A stretch of DNA of 64,000 nucleotides from Streptomyces cupreus (GTDB lineage Bacteria > Actinomycetota > Actinomycetes > Streptomycetales > Streptomycetaceae), in contig NZ_JACMSF010000001.1 in assembly GCF_014257025.1 (NCBI RefSeq), positions 124,001 to 188,000 on the forward strand. The letters are read 5' to 3'. The notes under the pieces were generated by a model. The model saw only the letters and a list, made by a program, of their open reading frames with translations, ran no database searches and had not been told where the DNA came from. Shown here piece by piece: positions 26,376-35,390 of this stretch (positions are counted from its first letter, which is position 1; each line of letters begins with the position of its first letter). The position numbers and the translations under genes are program-made.

Positions 26376-28346
26376 ATGGGAACGGGGGCAGGTGAGGACA
26401 TGGGGACGCACGAGTCGACCACGGCCGCGGCAGGCACGCTTACCGCGGAGATCCGGCGCGTCCTGGACCGTATCGACGCCCACGCCACAAGCGCCGGGCA
26501 GCCCGAGGACGAGCGGGCGACTGCCGCACCGGCGCCCACGGACGGCACCGGCCCCCTCGACGCCCTGGCCGCCTGCTTCGGCCTCACCCCCTTCGAACGC
26601 GACCTCGTCCTCCTCGCCGCCGCCGACGAACTCGACCCCACGACCGCCGCCCGCTGCGCCGCCGCCTGCGGTGACCCGAGGCGGGCGTACCCGACCTTCT
26701 CGCTCGCGCTGGCCGCCCTGGCGGAACCGCACTGGAGCGCGCTCACCCCCGTGGCACCGCTGCGCCGCTGGCGGATCGTCGAGCTGGAGGACGAGTCCCG
26801 CCTGACGACCTCACGGCTGCGTCTCGACGAACGGATCCTGCACTTCCTGCTCGGCTCGCCCTACCTCGACGCCCGACTCCACGGCCGCCTGCGCCGCACC
26901 TCGACGCCGGAGCATCTGCCTCCGTCGTACGACCGGGCCGCGAGCCGTATCGCCGAGGGCTGGACCACGGTTTCCGGCCCCGACGCGCCACCGCTCGTGG
27001 AGGTCACCGGCGGCGACCCGCGCAGCCGTGCCGACCTCGCCGCCGCGGCGGCGGCCCGGATCGGACTCGGCCTGTACGCCATGGGCGCCGAGGACATCCC
27101 GGCCGACCCCGCAGAGCGCGACGCCCTCGCCCGGCTGTGGCAGCGCGAGGCGATCCTGTTGCCCGCCGCACTGCTGGTGGAGGCGGGCGAACTGGACCGC
27201 GACCAGCGGGCGGCGACCGAGGCGTTCCTGGCCGGGGCCGCCGTACCGGTCGTCGTCTCCAGCGAGGATCCGATGCGCTCGGACCGGCAGCAGGGCGCCC
27301 GGGTGACCGTGCCCCGGCTCGACGACGACGAGCAACTCGATCTGTGGGCCGAGGCGTTCCACCCCGTCGCCGACCTCGACGACGGTGAACTCCGTTGTCT
27401 GATCGCCCAGTTCCAGCTCCCACCGCACGTCGTGCGCTCCGCGGCGGCCACGGTACGGCGCCGACTGCCCTACGAGGACGACCTGGACGCCGTCCAACTC
27501 GCCTGGCTGGCCGGCCTGGACGAGGCCAGGATCGGCATGGACGAGCTGGGCCGCCGTATCGAACCGGAGGCCGGCTGGGACGACCTGGTGCTGCACGACC
27601 GGCAGACCGGCGTCCTGCGCGAGATCGTCGCGCATGTACGGCAGCGGGCCACCGTCCACCAGGAGTGGGGCTTCGCCGCGACCCTGCGCCGCGGCCTCGG
27701 CGTCACCGCCCTGTTCGCGGGCGGCTCCGGTACCGGCAAGACGCTCGCCGCCGAGGTGATGGCGAAGGAGCTCGGCCTGGATCTGTTCGTGATCGACCTC
27801 TCGCAGGTGGTCAGCAAGTACATCGGCGAGACGGAGAAGAACCTGCGCCGGGTCTTCGACGCGGCCGAACGCGGGGGTGCGCTGCTGCTGTTCGACGAGG
27901 CGGACGCCCTGTTCGGCAAGCGCAGCGAGGTCAAGGACAGCCATGACCGGTACGCCAACCTGGAGGTCAGCTATCTGCTGATGCGAATGGAGGCGTACCG
28001 GGGCCTGGCGATCCTCACCACCAATATGAAGAAGGCCCTGGACACGGCCTTCCTGCGGCGGATCCGCTTTGTCGTGGACTTCCCCTTCCCGGCCGAGCAC
28101 GAACGCGCCGAGATCTGGCGGCGGGTGATCCCGTCCCAGGCTCCGGTGAAGGACCTGGACCCGGGGCTTCTGGCCCAGCTCACCGTCGCGGGCGGCTCGA
28201 TCCGGAACATCGCGCTGTCGGGAGCCTTCCTGGCGGCGGAAGAGGGTGACCGGCTCCAGATGCGGCACATGCTCGCGGCGGCCCGCACGGAGTATCTGAA
28301 GCTGGAGCGCTCGCTGACGCCGTCGGAGGTGCGCGGATGGGTGTGA
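26376..28346 (+). CDS. AAA+ ATPase of the injection system (Afp15/Pvc15-like)
   Basis: 656 residues, ATG at 26376 (a second ATG at 26400 is possible). The N-terminal 400 residues are the helical, degenerate half typical of this family, and the C-terminal half is a classic AAA+ module. Walker A is GGSGTGKT at 449-456, Walker B LLLFDEADALFG near 505, and the sensor/arginine-finger region is AFLRRIRFVVDFPFP. This gene is a hallmark of eCIS loci. It is thought to act in assembly or effector loading rather than in sheath recycling. It overlaps the next small gene by 10 bases. Confidence 0.93.
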   Translation: MGTGAGEDMGTHESTTAAAGTLTAEIRRVLDRIDAHATSAGQPEDERATAAPAPTDGTGPLDALAACFGLTPFERDLVLLAAADELDPTTAARCAAACGDPRRAYPTFSLALAALAEPHWSALTPVAPLRRWRIVELEDESRLTTSRLRLDERILHFLLGSPYLDARLHGRLRRTSTPEHLPPSYDRAASRIAEGWTTVSGPDAPPLVEVTGGDPRSRADLAAAAAARIGLGLYAMGAEDIPADPAERDALARLWQREAILLPAALLVEAGELDRDQRAATEAFLAGAAVPVVVSSEDPMRSDRQQGARVTVPRLDDDEQLDLWAEAFHPVADLDDGELRCLIAQFQLPPHVVRSAAATVRRRLPYEDDLDAVQLAWLAGLDEARIGMDELGRRIEPEAGWDDLVLHDRQTGVLREIVAHVRQRATVHQEWGFAATLRRGLGVTALFAGGSGTGKTLAAEVMAKELGLDLFVIDLSQVVSKYIGETEKNLRRVFDAAERGGALLLFDEADALFGKRSEVKDSHDRYANLEVSYLLMRMEAYRGLAILTTNMKKALDTAFLRRIRFVVDFPFPAEHERAEIWRRVIPSQAPVKDLDPGLLAQLTVAGGSIRNIALSGAFLAAEEGDRLQMRHMLAAARTEYLKLERSLTPSEVRGWV

Positions 28347-28615
28347 CACCGCATCAGATCCGAGTAGAGGTGGGCGAGTTGGCCCTGACCGGGTTCCGGG
28401 TGGATCCGGAGCGGGTCTCGGCCGCGTTCGAGAGCGAGCTGACCCGGCTGATCCGGGCGCACGGAGTGCCCTTGGCGACGGAGGGTGCGCTGACCGTGGA
28501 CGCGCTCAGCGGCCTTCCGCCGCTGCCCGCCGGTCTGTCGGCGCGGCGCCTCGGGCAGGAGCTGGCGCGCGCGGTGCATGAGGGGCTGAGCGGGTACGGG
28601 GAGGTGGCCCGGTGA
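28337..28615 (+). CDS. Small injection-system protein, unknown
   Basis: 92 residues. It starts inside the end of the ATPase gene and its stop overlaps the effector start (GTGA), so it is coupled to both. It opens with IRVEVGELALTGFRVDP and ends in an amphipathic helix (ARRLGQELARAVHEGLSGYGE). Similar small proteins sit between the AAA+ and DUF4157 genes in other eCIS loci. That position suggests a loading adaptor for the effector, which is inference only. Confidence 0.75.
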   Translation: MGVTPHQIRVEVGELALTGFRVDPERVSAAFESELTRLIRAHGVPLATEGALTVDALSGLPPLPAGLSARRLGQELARAVHEGLSGYGEVAR

Positions 28616-31600
28616 GCGACTCGCATACGCAGGAGGCCTCTTCGGAGCAGACGGCGGAACAGCGGCGCCGCAAGCGCAAGGAGCGGGCCGCCAAGTCCCG
28701 TACCCCTGAACCGAAGGACATCGTCAGCGGCGCGGGGCAGCCTCTCGACCCGGGCGTCCGGCGGGAGTTGGAGGAACGGCTCGGGCACGACCTGAGCCGA
28801 GTACGACTGCACACCGGCCGTGACGCCGGGCAGCTGACGGAGCTGCTCGGCGCGGACGCGGTCGCGGTGGGTCAGGACGTCTTCTTCCGCGAGGGCGCCT
28901 TCAAGCCGGGCACCGATGAGGGACTGCGGCTCCTGGCCCATGAGCTCCTGCACACCGTCCAGAACCCGCACGGCCTCGGCACGTTGCGGGCGGGGCGTGA
29001 ACTCGGTGCGGTCAGCTTGCCTCAGCAGGCCATCGAGCTGGAGGCGGAGGCGGCGGCGCGGGATGTCGTACGGCAGCCGGAGGCTTCGGGGTCCGCGGAG
29101 GTCGGGGAGGGGCAGGCCACGCCTGGGTGGCTGCGGTACGCCACCGTCGACGCCGACCGGCGGCGTATGGAGCAGCTGGATCCCGCGACGCTGGTGGACC
29201 GGCTGGCCAACGGGCTGCTGCGGTCGCTGCGGGGGGATCCGGAGGACCGGTCGGGGCGCGTGCGGTTGCAGTTGGCGCAACTGGCGCCGGAGGTGCAGGA
29301 CGTGGTGCTGGAGCGGCTTGAGGTTCGGCTGCCCACGCCTGTCGTCGACCGATTGGTGGGCCTCGTCGAGGAGACGGAACAGGGGCCGCTGCCTCTGGAC
29401 GCGGCTCCGGCGCCGGGGGCGGTGCCTGATGAGGCGGAGGAGGTCGAGGAGGAGCGCGAGCGGGGGCCTGGCGAGGCGGCCGAGGAGACCAAGGAGACCG
29501 AGGAGACCGAGGAGGGCGGTCGTCAGGAGGACGACCCGTCCGAGGGGCAGGGTTCCGCGCGCGACCCTGAGGAGTCGGTGGGACGTGAACAGGAGCGGTC
29601 TCAGGATCGGGAGGAGGAACGGGACGCCTCCCGGCAGGACGCGCAGAAGGACGCGGGGGACGCGCAGAAGGAACAACAGGAGCAGCAGGGCCAGAGCGAC
29701 GAGGGTGTCGCGGAGGAGGCCGGCCCGCAGGAAGAGCCCGCGCCGGAACCCGAGCAGCAGGCCGGGGAGAAGGAGGGCGTCGGCCCCGCCGAGCAGGCAC
29801 CCCGCCAGGCCGCCGCCCCCGCCGCCGTGGACCGGAGCGGGGCCGAGCCGGGGGAGAAGCGGCGCACCGGGGACGACACGCGCGCGACCCGCACCCTGGG
29901 CGACCCGACGAACGAACAGGACACCGACGACGAGCCGTTGGGCCTTGAACCGGAATCCGCGGAAGGCGACGCCGACCGTGACCGCGAGATCCAGACGCGG
30001 GAGGACGAGGAGCCGGGCGGCGAGGAAGCGGCCCCCTCCGAAGCCGACCTCCTCGGGCACACCGACGCCGCGAAGAGCCCGGGCATGGTCGAGGAACGGC
30101 AGAAGGGGACGGCCTCTCGGCCGGTGCTCCCGTCCACCGACGTCGAATCGGTGTCGGACGCGGTCCAGGGCGACAAGGGAGCCGACAGCTCCCAGGACGC
30201 CGCCTCACGCGGCGAGGAGACGGGGCAGGAAAGCCAGACTGTCGACGATCTCCCGAGCACGGTGTCCTTCGGGCCGGACTCCGAGCGGCCCGGGGCCGAC
30301 AGCGCCCTGGAAGCGGCCTCACCGGGCGCAGGTGCCGCCGGTCAGGTTGCCGGGCCCGGCGGGGACCGGGACAGGAAGCAGACGGAGGAACGCGCCGAGG
30401 ACGCGGAGGCCCGACACCGCGACGAGGACGCCCGTGCCTCGGACGGCGCCGGGCCCGACACCGCGTCCCAACCCGGTGAGACGGCCGGGCCCGAGCAGTT
30501 GGCCAAGGCGGACGAGGACGCCCGTAGCCAGGCCGCGGGCGCGCCTTCGGGCACCCAGGGCGCGGCGGGCGGCCGTGAGGCGGACTCGGGCAGGGGCGGG
30601 GCAGCGGCCCAGGGCCGGACGGACACGGACGCCGGTGGTCGCAAGGGGGCTGAACAGCAGGCGGACAAGGGCACGGACAAGAGTGCGGAGAAGGGGACGG
30701 AGAAGGAGGCAGACAAGGGGACGGACAAGGGCCCGGACAAGGGGACAGACAAGGGTCCGGACAAGACCGGCACCGACCCTGTACCCACCCCCGCCGACCA
30801 AGACGTCACCGAAGGCAAGGGCGACGCCACCACCCCCGGCCCCGTGACCGGCCCCGACAAGGTCTCCGCCCCGGGCCCCGTCGGCACCCCGAAACTGGCA
30901 CCCGGCAACGGCCCATCACCCGCGTCCGCAGGACCGCAGGCCAGGACCAACACCCCGAAGGCCACCGAAACCCCGGCACCCACCGGCACCCGCGCCAAGC
31001 CGAAGGGCGCCAAGCGGCAGGCGGCACAGCAGGCCGCGAAGACCGCACGGCGGGGCGGCGGGGGCGGCGGTCGTACGGCTTCCGCGCCCACCCCCGCACG
31101 GGCCCCGGGCCGTGGCCGTACCGCCCCGGCCGGTGGCTCCAAGCCCAAGAAGGAGGCGCCCGCGCCGGACGTCTCCCATGCCACGCCCGAGGCGGGCCTG
31201 GCCACGGCGGCGTCGCTCAAGCCGCACCAGATGCTCGAGACGCTGAAGGGCGTGGACGGTGCCGTGGGCCGGTCCGTCGCCAAGGAGCGCTCCGCCCTGC
31301 GCAAGGCGCCGCCGACCACGCAGCGGCCCTCGGGTTCGCCGCGCACGGTCCCCGGCGGTCCGACGGCCTCGGCCCCCGGCGCGTACACCAACGCGAAGGT
31401 GGCCCGCACCGAGGCTGCCGCCGGAAAGACGCCGGAGATCACCGGCGAGCAGAAGCCGGAAGGCGAGGTGCCCGGCGCCGACGTGCCCGAGCCCAGCTGG
31501 TGGGACATCGCCGTCACCATCGGCGCCCAGCTCTTCGGCAAGCTGCTGAAGGAGATCCTCCCGCTCGACGATCTCATCGACTCCATCCTCGGCCTGCCCA

Positions 31601-34600
31601 CCAAGGACGAGGGGCTGCGGAGCGCCCGCGTCGGCGACGCCCCGAAGCTGCCCCTGGAGAACGACTCCGACCCGCAACGCACCGACGAACAGGGCCAGAA
31701 GCTCGACGAGCGCAAGAACGAGCTGCACACCGCCGGCCGTGAGGACGCGGCCCGCCCGATGGGCGAGGACCAGATCTACCCGGACGTCCCCAAGGAGACG
31801 CTGACCGGGAGGGTGCCCGGCGGGAAGGGCGGCGCGAAGGCGAGCGGTCCCCGGTCGGTGTCCGGCGGCGTGCCCATCGAGTCCGCCTCCGCCGTCGCCG
31901 AGCACGACCGCGGCCCGCAGATCCGCGCCGGTTTCGCCGAGGGCGGCCAGAAGATGACGCAGGAGCGTCGGGCCAAGGACAAGAAGGCCGCCGACGACCG
32001 CGGTCAGTACGACCAGGACCTCCAGCGCGAGGTCGCCGCCAGCGGCAGGAAGCAGGCCGACGCCCGTGACAAGGGCCGCTCCGACATCGCCGACTCCCGC
32101 GACAAGTGGCGCAAGGAGCAGGACGACAAGGTCGCGGACATCGACGGCAAGAAGGGCAAGAAGTACGACCAGGTCCGCAAGGACATCAAGAAGAAGGAGG
32201 AGGACACCGACAAGGACGTAGACAAGCGCACCGAGGACGACAACAAGAAGATCGAGACCGAGCAGACCAACGCCGAGCGGGACGCGGAGAAGAAGCAGGA
32301 AGAGGGCAAGGACGACGCCGACAACTGGCTCGAAGAGGCCATCGAGAAGCTGAAGGAGTTCTTCGAGGGCCTGAAGAACGCCATCAAGGGCATCTTCGAG
32401 AAGGCCCGGCAGGCCGTCACCGACCTCATCGACAAGTTCAAGCAGCAGGTCTTCAAACTCATCGACGACGCCCGCAACTGGGTCATCGAGCAGATCAACA
32501 CCTTCGCCGACGCCCTGATCGCGCTCGGCGACGAACTCCTCGCCGACTACCCGGCGATGCGCGACAAGTGGCGCAACACCATCGACGGGGCGCGCGACTG
32601 GGCCGTACAGAAGGTCAACGAGTTCGCGGACGCCCTCAAGGAGGTCGCCGGGAAGCTGCTCGACGGGCTGTGCGGGGCGCTGCTCGCCGGTCTCGACGTG
32701 CTGGAGACGGGGCTGTTGGCGGCCGTCGACATCGCCGAGACCGTCACGGTCGGTGCGCTGGAGTTCGGTGCCGCCGCAGTCGCGGCGCTCGGCGAGTGGG
32801 CCGCCATCTTCAACGACATCGTCTCCGACCCCGGCGACTGGATCAGCAAGGCGGGCGCGGCGGCGGAGACGGGCGCCCGGGACCACCTCTTCGACGAGAT
32901 CAAGACGGCGGTCAAGGCCTGGTTCAACCAGAAGGTCCAGGAGATCATCGGTATCCCGATGGAGGACTTCCAGGCCCTGATCGACGGTGGTGTGACGGTC
33001 GACCAGATGGCCCAGATGGCCTGGGACGAGGCGGTTCCCCAACTCCCGGTCATCATCGGCGTGTTGGTGATCGAGAAGGTCGTCGCCAAGCTGATCCCCG
33101 GGGCCGGCTGGGTGATGGCGATCATCGACGCGTTGCAGACCGCGTGGGGCGCGCTCAGTGAAATCCTCGCCGCCTTCGGCCTGTTCATGGACTTCCTGAA
33201 GTCGGTGAAGAGCGGAAACGGCGCGCTGCCCTTCGCCAAGGCCGTCGCCGCGGGTGTCGTGGCGCTGCTGGAGCTGGTCTACACGTTCCTGATCGAGGGC
33301 GTCGGCCGCTTCATGGGCAAGGTCGCGGACCGGCTCGGCGACATGCTGAAGAAGATCCGCACGAAGAAGGACAAGCCGGGGGAGCCGGACGCGCCGACCA
33401 AGCCCAAGGACGACAAGCCGAAGGACGACAAGCCCAAGGACGAGGCACCCAAGGACACCGACAGGCCGGCCGACCCCCCGGCCCCGCGCAAGCCGTCCCC
33501 GGACAAGACGTCCCGCCCCCGGTCCAAGCCCCGCCCCGGCAAGCGCTCCGCACCGGAGAAGAAGCCGCGCCTCGCGCACACCACCCGCCCGAAGAAGCGC
33601 CGCGACGACGACGAGCGCCGCGAGGAGGGCCGTGATGTGAACGCCGCCAGGCGGCGGGCGCGGGACGCGGAACGCAGGATGCGCGACGACGACAGGGACG
33701 AGCGCGGCGGCGGCACCGACCGCCGCGGCCCGGCCCGGGACACGCTCCGCACCGACCGGCGCCGCCCCGTCACCGACCGCACGGACGGCCGTGAGCCCGC
33801 CTCCGGGCGCACACCCCCCGGCGACCGCCGGGCGGACGACAGGCGGCGCCCCGACGAGCGCCGACGGGACACCGACGGGCGGAGCGACCGGCGCGACACC
33901 GACACGAACCGCGACCGCCGTCCCCAGGACCGGGACCGGGATCGGGACAGGGGCCGGGACCAGGACAGGGACAGCCGGCCCGGTGACCGACGTCGCCGCG
34001 GCCCGCTCCGCCGCGCCCGCCAGACGGTCAAGGCGGCCGTGAACCGCGCCCGCCGGGCGGCCGGAAAGCTCTACGGAAAGGCCCGCCGCACGCTAGGCGG
34101 TCGGCTGAACGACCGGCTGCGTCGCCTGCGGGAGATGTGGCGCCGCCGTCACGACCGGGACCGTACGCGGGACCGGGACCGCAACCGGCGCCGCGAGAAC
34201 AACAGGCGGCGGGAGGACACCACCCGGCAGCAGGCACCGCCGCTGCCGCAGGTGCGGTTCCGCATGCAGAACAGCGAGGTGCACACGCTGCTGTTCAACG
34301 GCCGTACCCAGAGCGCCGATCTCGTGGTGCGCAGTGTGCAGCAGGCGATGAGCGCGTTCTTCGGTGCCTGGCGCACGGAGATCGGCACGATGCCCGACGG
34401 GGACGAGAAGAACGCTCAGACGACCGCCCTCAACAAGGCGGACGCGCTGGCCAAGAAGATCGACGGCATGCAGAACAGCATGTCGCCGCGGTACACGACC
34501 GCGAACTACGGCAGCCGTCCGATTCCCACGAACATCCGGTCCCGGGAGTACAAGCGGCTCCAGGCGGCGATGGTCCGGCTCGCCCGTCTACTCGAAGAAC

Positions 34601-35349
34601 GCGAAACGAACAACAACGACGCCATTCCTCCCGCGGTCTTCCCGCCCTTCGTGGACAACGTGCGCGCACGGAGCTTCAAGGCCTACTACCTGCAGGAGGA
34701 CATTCCGGCGGGCCAGAAGGCGGGAAGTGCCAGCACGAACCCGCCCAACCCCGTCGGATGGAGCGAGGCGCTGACCCAGGCCCCGAACCGCTTCGTCAAA
34801 ATGCACCTCCTGCCTTTCAAGCTGGGTGGTCTGGCATCCGGCTCGAATCTCGTACCGGCGCCGAGCAACGTCAACACGCGATTCCACTACGGTGTCGAAG
34901 GGCCCGCGGACACGGCGAGAAAAGCGGCGGGGAAGGCGATCTGGTACACGGTCCGGGTCAAGTTCCGTGGAAATCCCCATGAGTTCTTCCCGGAGAACGT
35001 CATGACGAGGTGGAACTACCACTACAAGTCCGGGAACACGTGGAAGGAAAGGCCGCCGAGCACGCTTCCGAAGCACCACTACACCGAGGACGTTCCCTTG
35101 CCGAAGTTCATCGAGGTGAACCGGCAGAGCGAAGAGGACCGCATGTTCCTGAAGTACTTCAAGGCCTCCAGTGCGATGGCCACGGAGATCAGGAGGCTGT
35201 CCGCCCGGCGGCGGTTCCGCAGCGCCCGCGATCTCACCAGGCGACTGGAGCAACACCTGAAGACCACCAGCAGCCCGTTGCTGAGCGAGTTCAGCACGGT
35301 CAAGGCGGAGATCCGCGCACGGCACATCGAAGGACTGATCTCCTACTGA
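28612..35349 (+). CDS. Giant DUF4157 effector with C-terminal nuclease-like toxin domain
   Basis: 2,245 residues, GTG start coupled to the previous gene. Modules: basic start; DUF4157 domain about 38-150 with metallopeptidase-like HELLH (110-114), the usual N-terminal mark of eCIS cargo; a highly acidic, repeat-rich linker (260-950); a coiled coil (1105-1240); a hydrophobic Ala-rich helical module (about 1240-1580, with KAWFNQKVQEIIGIPM and MAIIDALQTAWGALSEILAAF) that recurs in eCIS cargo; a disordered Arg/Asp/Pro linker (1584-1874); and a C-terminal domain (1877-2245). The last holds MHLLPFKLGG (His2065) and NLVPAPSNVN, reminiscent of DNA/RNA non-specific (His-Me finger) endonucleases. Probable cargo; nuclease activity is inferred. 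GC falls in the C-terminal part. Confidence 0.88.
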   Translation: MSDSHTQEASSEQTAEQRRRKRKERAAKSRTPEPKDIVSGAGQPLDPGVRRELEERLGHDLSRVRLHTGRDAGQLTELLGADAVAVGQDVFFREGAFKPGTDEGLRLLAHELLHTVQNPHGLGTLRAGRELGAVSLPQQAIELEAEAAARDVVRQPEASGSAEVGEGQATPGWLRYATVDADRRRMEQLDPATLVDRLANGLLRSLRGDPEDRSGRVRLQLAQLAPEVQDVVLERLEVRLPTPVVDRLVGLVEETEQGPLPLDAAPAPGAVPDEAEEVEEERERGPGEAAEETKETEETEEGGRQEDDPSEGQGSARDPEESVGREQERSQDREEERDASRQDAQKDAGDAQKEQQEQQGQSDEGVAEEAGPQEEPAPEPEQQAGEKEGVGPAEQAPRQAAAPAAVDRSGAEPGEKRRTGDDTRATRTLGDPTNEQDTDDEPLGLEPESAEGDADRDREIQTREDEEPGGEEAAPSEADLLGHTDAAKSPGMVEERQKGTASRPVLPSTDVESVSDAVQGDKGADSSQDAASRGEETGQESQTVDDLPSTVSFGPDSERPGADSALEAASPGAGAAGQVAGPGGDRDRKQTEERAEDAEARHRDEDARASDGAGPDTASQPGETAGPEQLAKADEDARSQAAGAPSGTQGAAGGREADSGRGGAAAQGRTDTDAGGRKGAEQQADKGTDKSAEKGTEKEADKGTDKGPDKGTDKGPDKTGTDPVPTPADQDVTEGKGDATTPGPVTGPDKVSAPGPVGTPKLAPGNGPSPASAGPQARTNTPKATETPAPTGTRAKPKGAKRQAAQQAAKTARRGGGGGGRTASAPTPARAPGRGRTAPAGGSKPKKEAPAPDVSHATPEAGLATAASLKPHQMLETLKGVDGAVGRSVAKERSALRKAPPTTQRPSGSPRTVPGGPTASAPGAYTNAKVARTEAAAGKTPEITGEQKPEGEVPGADVPEPSWWDIAVTIGAQLFGKLLKEILPLDDLIDSILGLPTKDEGLRSARVGDAPKLPLENDSDPQRTDEQGQKLDERKNELHTAGREDAARPMGEDQIYPDVPKETLTGRVPGGKGGAKASGPRSVSGGVPIESASAVAEHDRGPQIRAGFAEGGQKMTQERRAKDKKAADDRGQYDQDLQREVAASGRKQADARDKGRSDIADSRDKWRKEQDDKVADIDGKKGKKYDQVRKDIKKKEEDTDKDVDKRTEDDNKKIETEQTNAERDAEKKQEEGKDDADNWLEEAIEKLKEFFEGLKNAIKGIFEKARQAVTDLIDKFKQQVFKLIDDARNWVIEQINTFADALIALGDELLADYPAMRDKWRNTIDGARDWAVQKVNEFADALKEVAGKLLDGLCGALLAGLDVLETGLLAAVDIAETVTVGALEFGAAAVAALGEWAAIFNDIVSDPGDWISKAGAAAETGARDHLFDEIKTAVKAWFNQKVQEIIGIPMEDFQALIDGGVTVDQMAQMAWDEAVPQLPVIIGVLVIEKVVAKLIPGAGWVMAIIDALQTAWGALSEILAAFGLFMDFLKSVKSGNGALPFAKAVAAGVVALLELVYTFLIEGVGRFMGKVADRLGDMLKKIRTKKDKPGEPDAPTKPKDDKPKDDKPKDEAPKDTDRPADPPAPRKPSPDKTSRPRSKPRPGKRSAPEKKPRLAHTTRPKKRRDDDERREEGRDVNAARRRARDAERRMRDDDRDERGGGTDRRGPARDTLRTDRRRPVTDRTDGREPASGRTPPGDRRADDRRRPDERRRDTDGRSDRRDTDTNRDRRPQDRDRDRDRGRDQDRDSRPGDRRRRGPLRRARQTVKAAVNRARRAAGKLYGKARRTLGGRLNDRLRRLREMWRRRHDRDRTRDRDRNRRRENNRRREDTTRQQAPPLPQVRFRMQNSEVHTLLFNGRTQSADLVVRSVQQAMSAFFGAWRTEIGTMPDGDEKNAQTTALNKADALAKKIDGMQNSMSPRYTTANYGSRPIPTNIRSREYKRLQAAMVRLARLLEERETNNNDAIPPAVFPPFVDNVRARSFKAYYLQEDIPAGQKAGSASTNPPNPVGWSEALTQAPNRFVKMHLLPFKLGGLASGSNLVPAPSNVNTRFHYGVEGPADTARKAAGKAIWYTVRVKFRGNPHEFFPENVMTRWNYHYKSGNTWKERPPSTLPKHHYTEDVPLPKFIEVNRQSEEDRMFLKYFKASSAMATEIRRLSARRRFRSARDLTRRLEQHLKTTSSPLLSEFSTVKAEIRARHIEGLISY
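30661..30765 (+). repeat. In-frame DKG tandem repeat in the effector linker
   Basis: Imperfect 12-base units encode a series of DKGT, EKGT, DKGP tetrapeptides (effector residues about 684-718). The repeat is in a disordered linker and keeps frame, so copy number could vary by slippage without breaking the gene. Confidence 0.75.
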
Positions 35350-35390
35350 CCACGGCACGGCCGCCCCATGCCTGACGAACGGAGCACCCC

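Noticed and set aside
28939..28953. HELLH in the DUF4157 domain as proof of an active metalloprotease
   Set aside because: The motif is a regular part of eCIS DUF4157 domains. Toxicity there usually comes from the C-terminal domain, so protease activity is not claimed.
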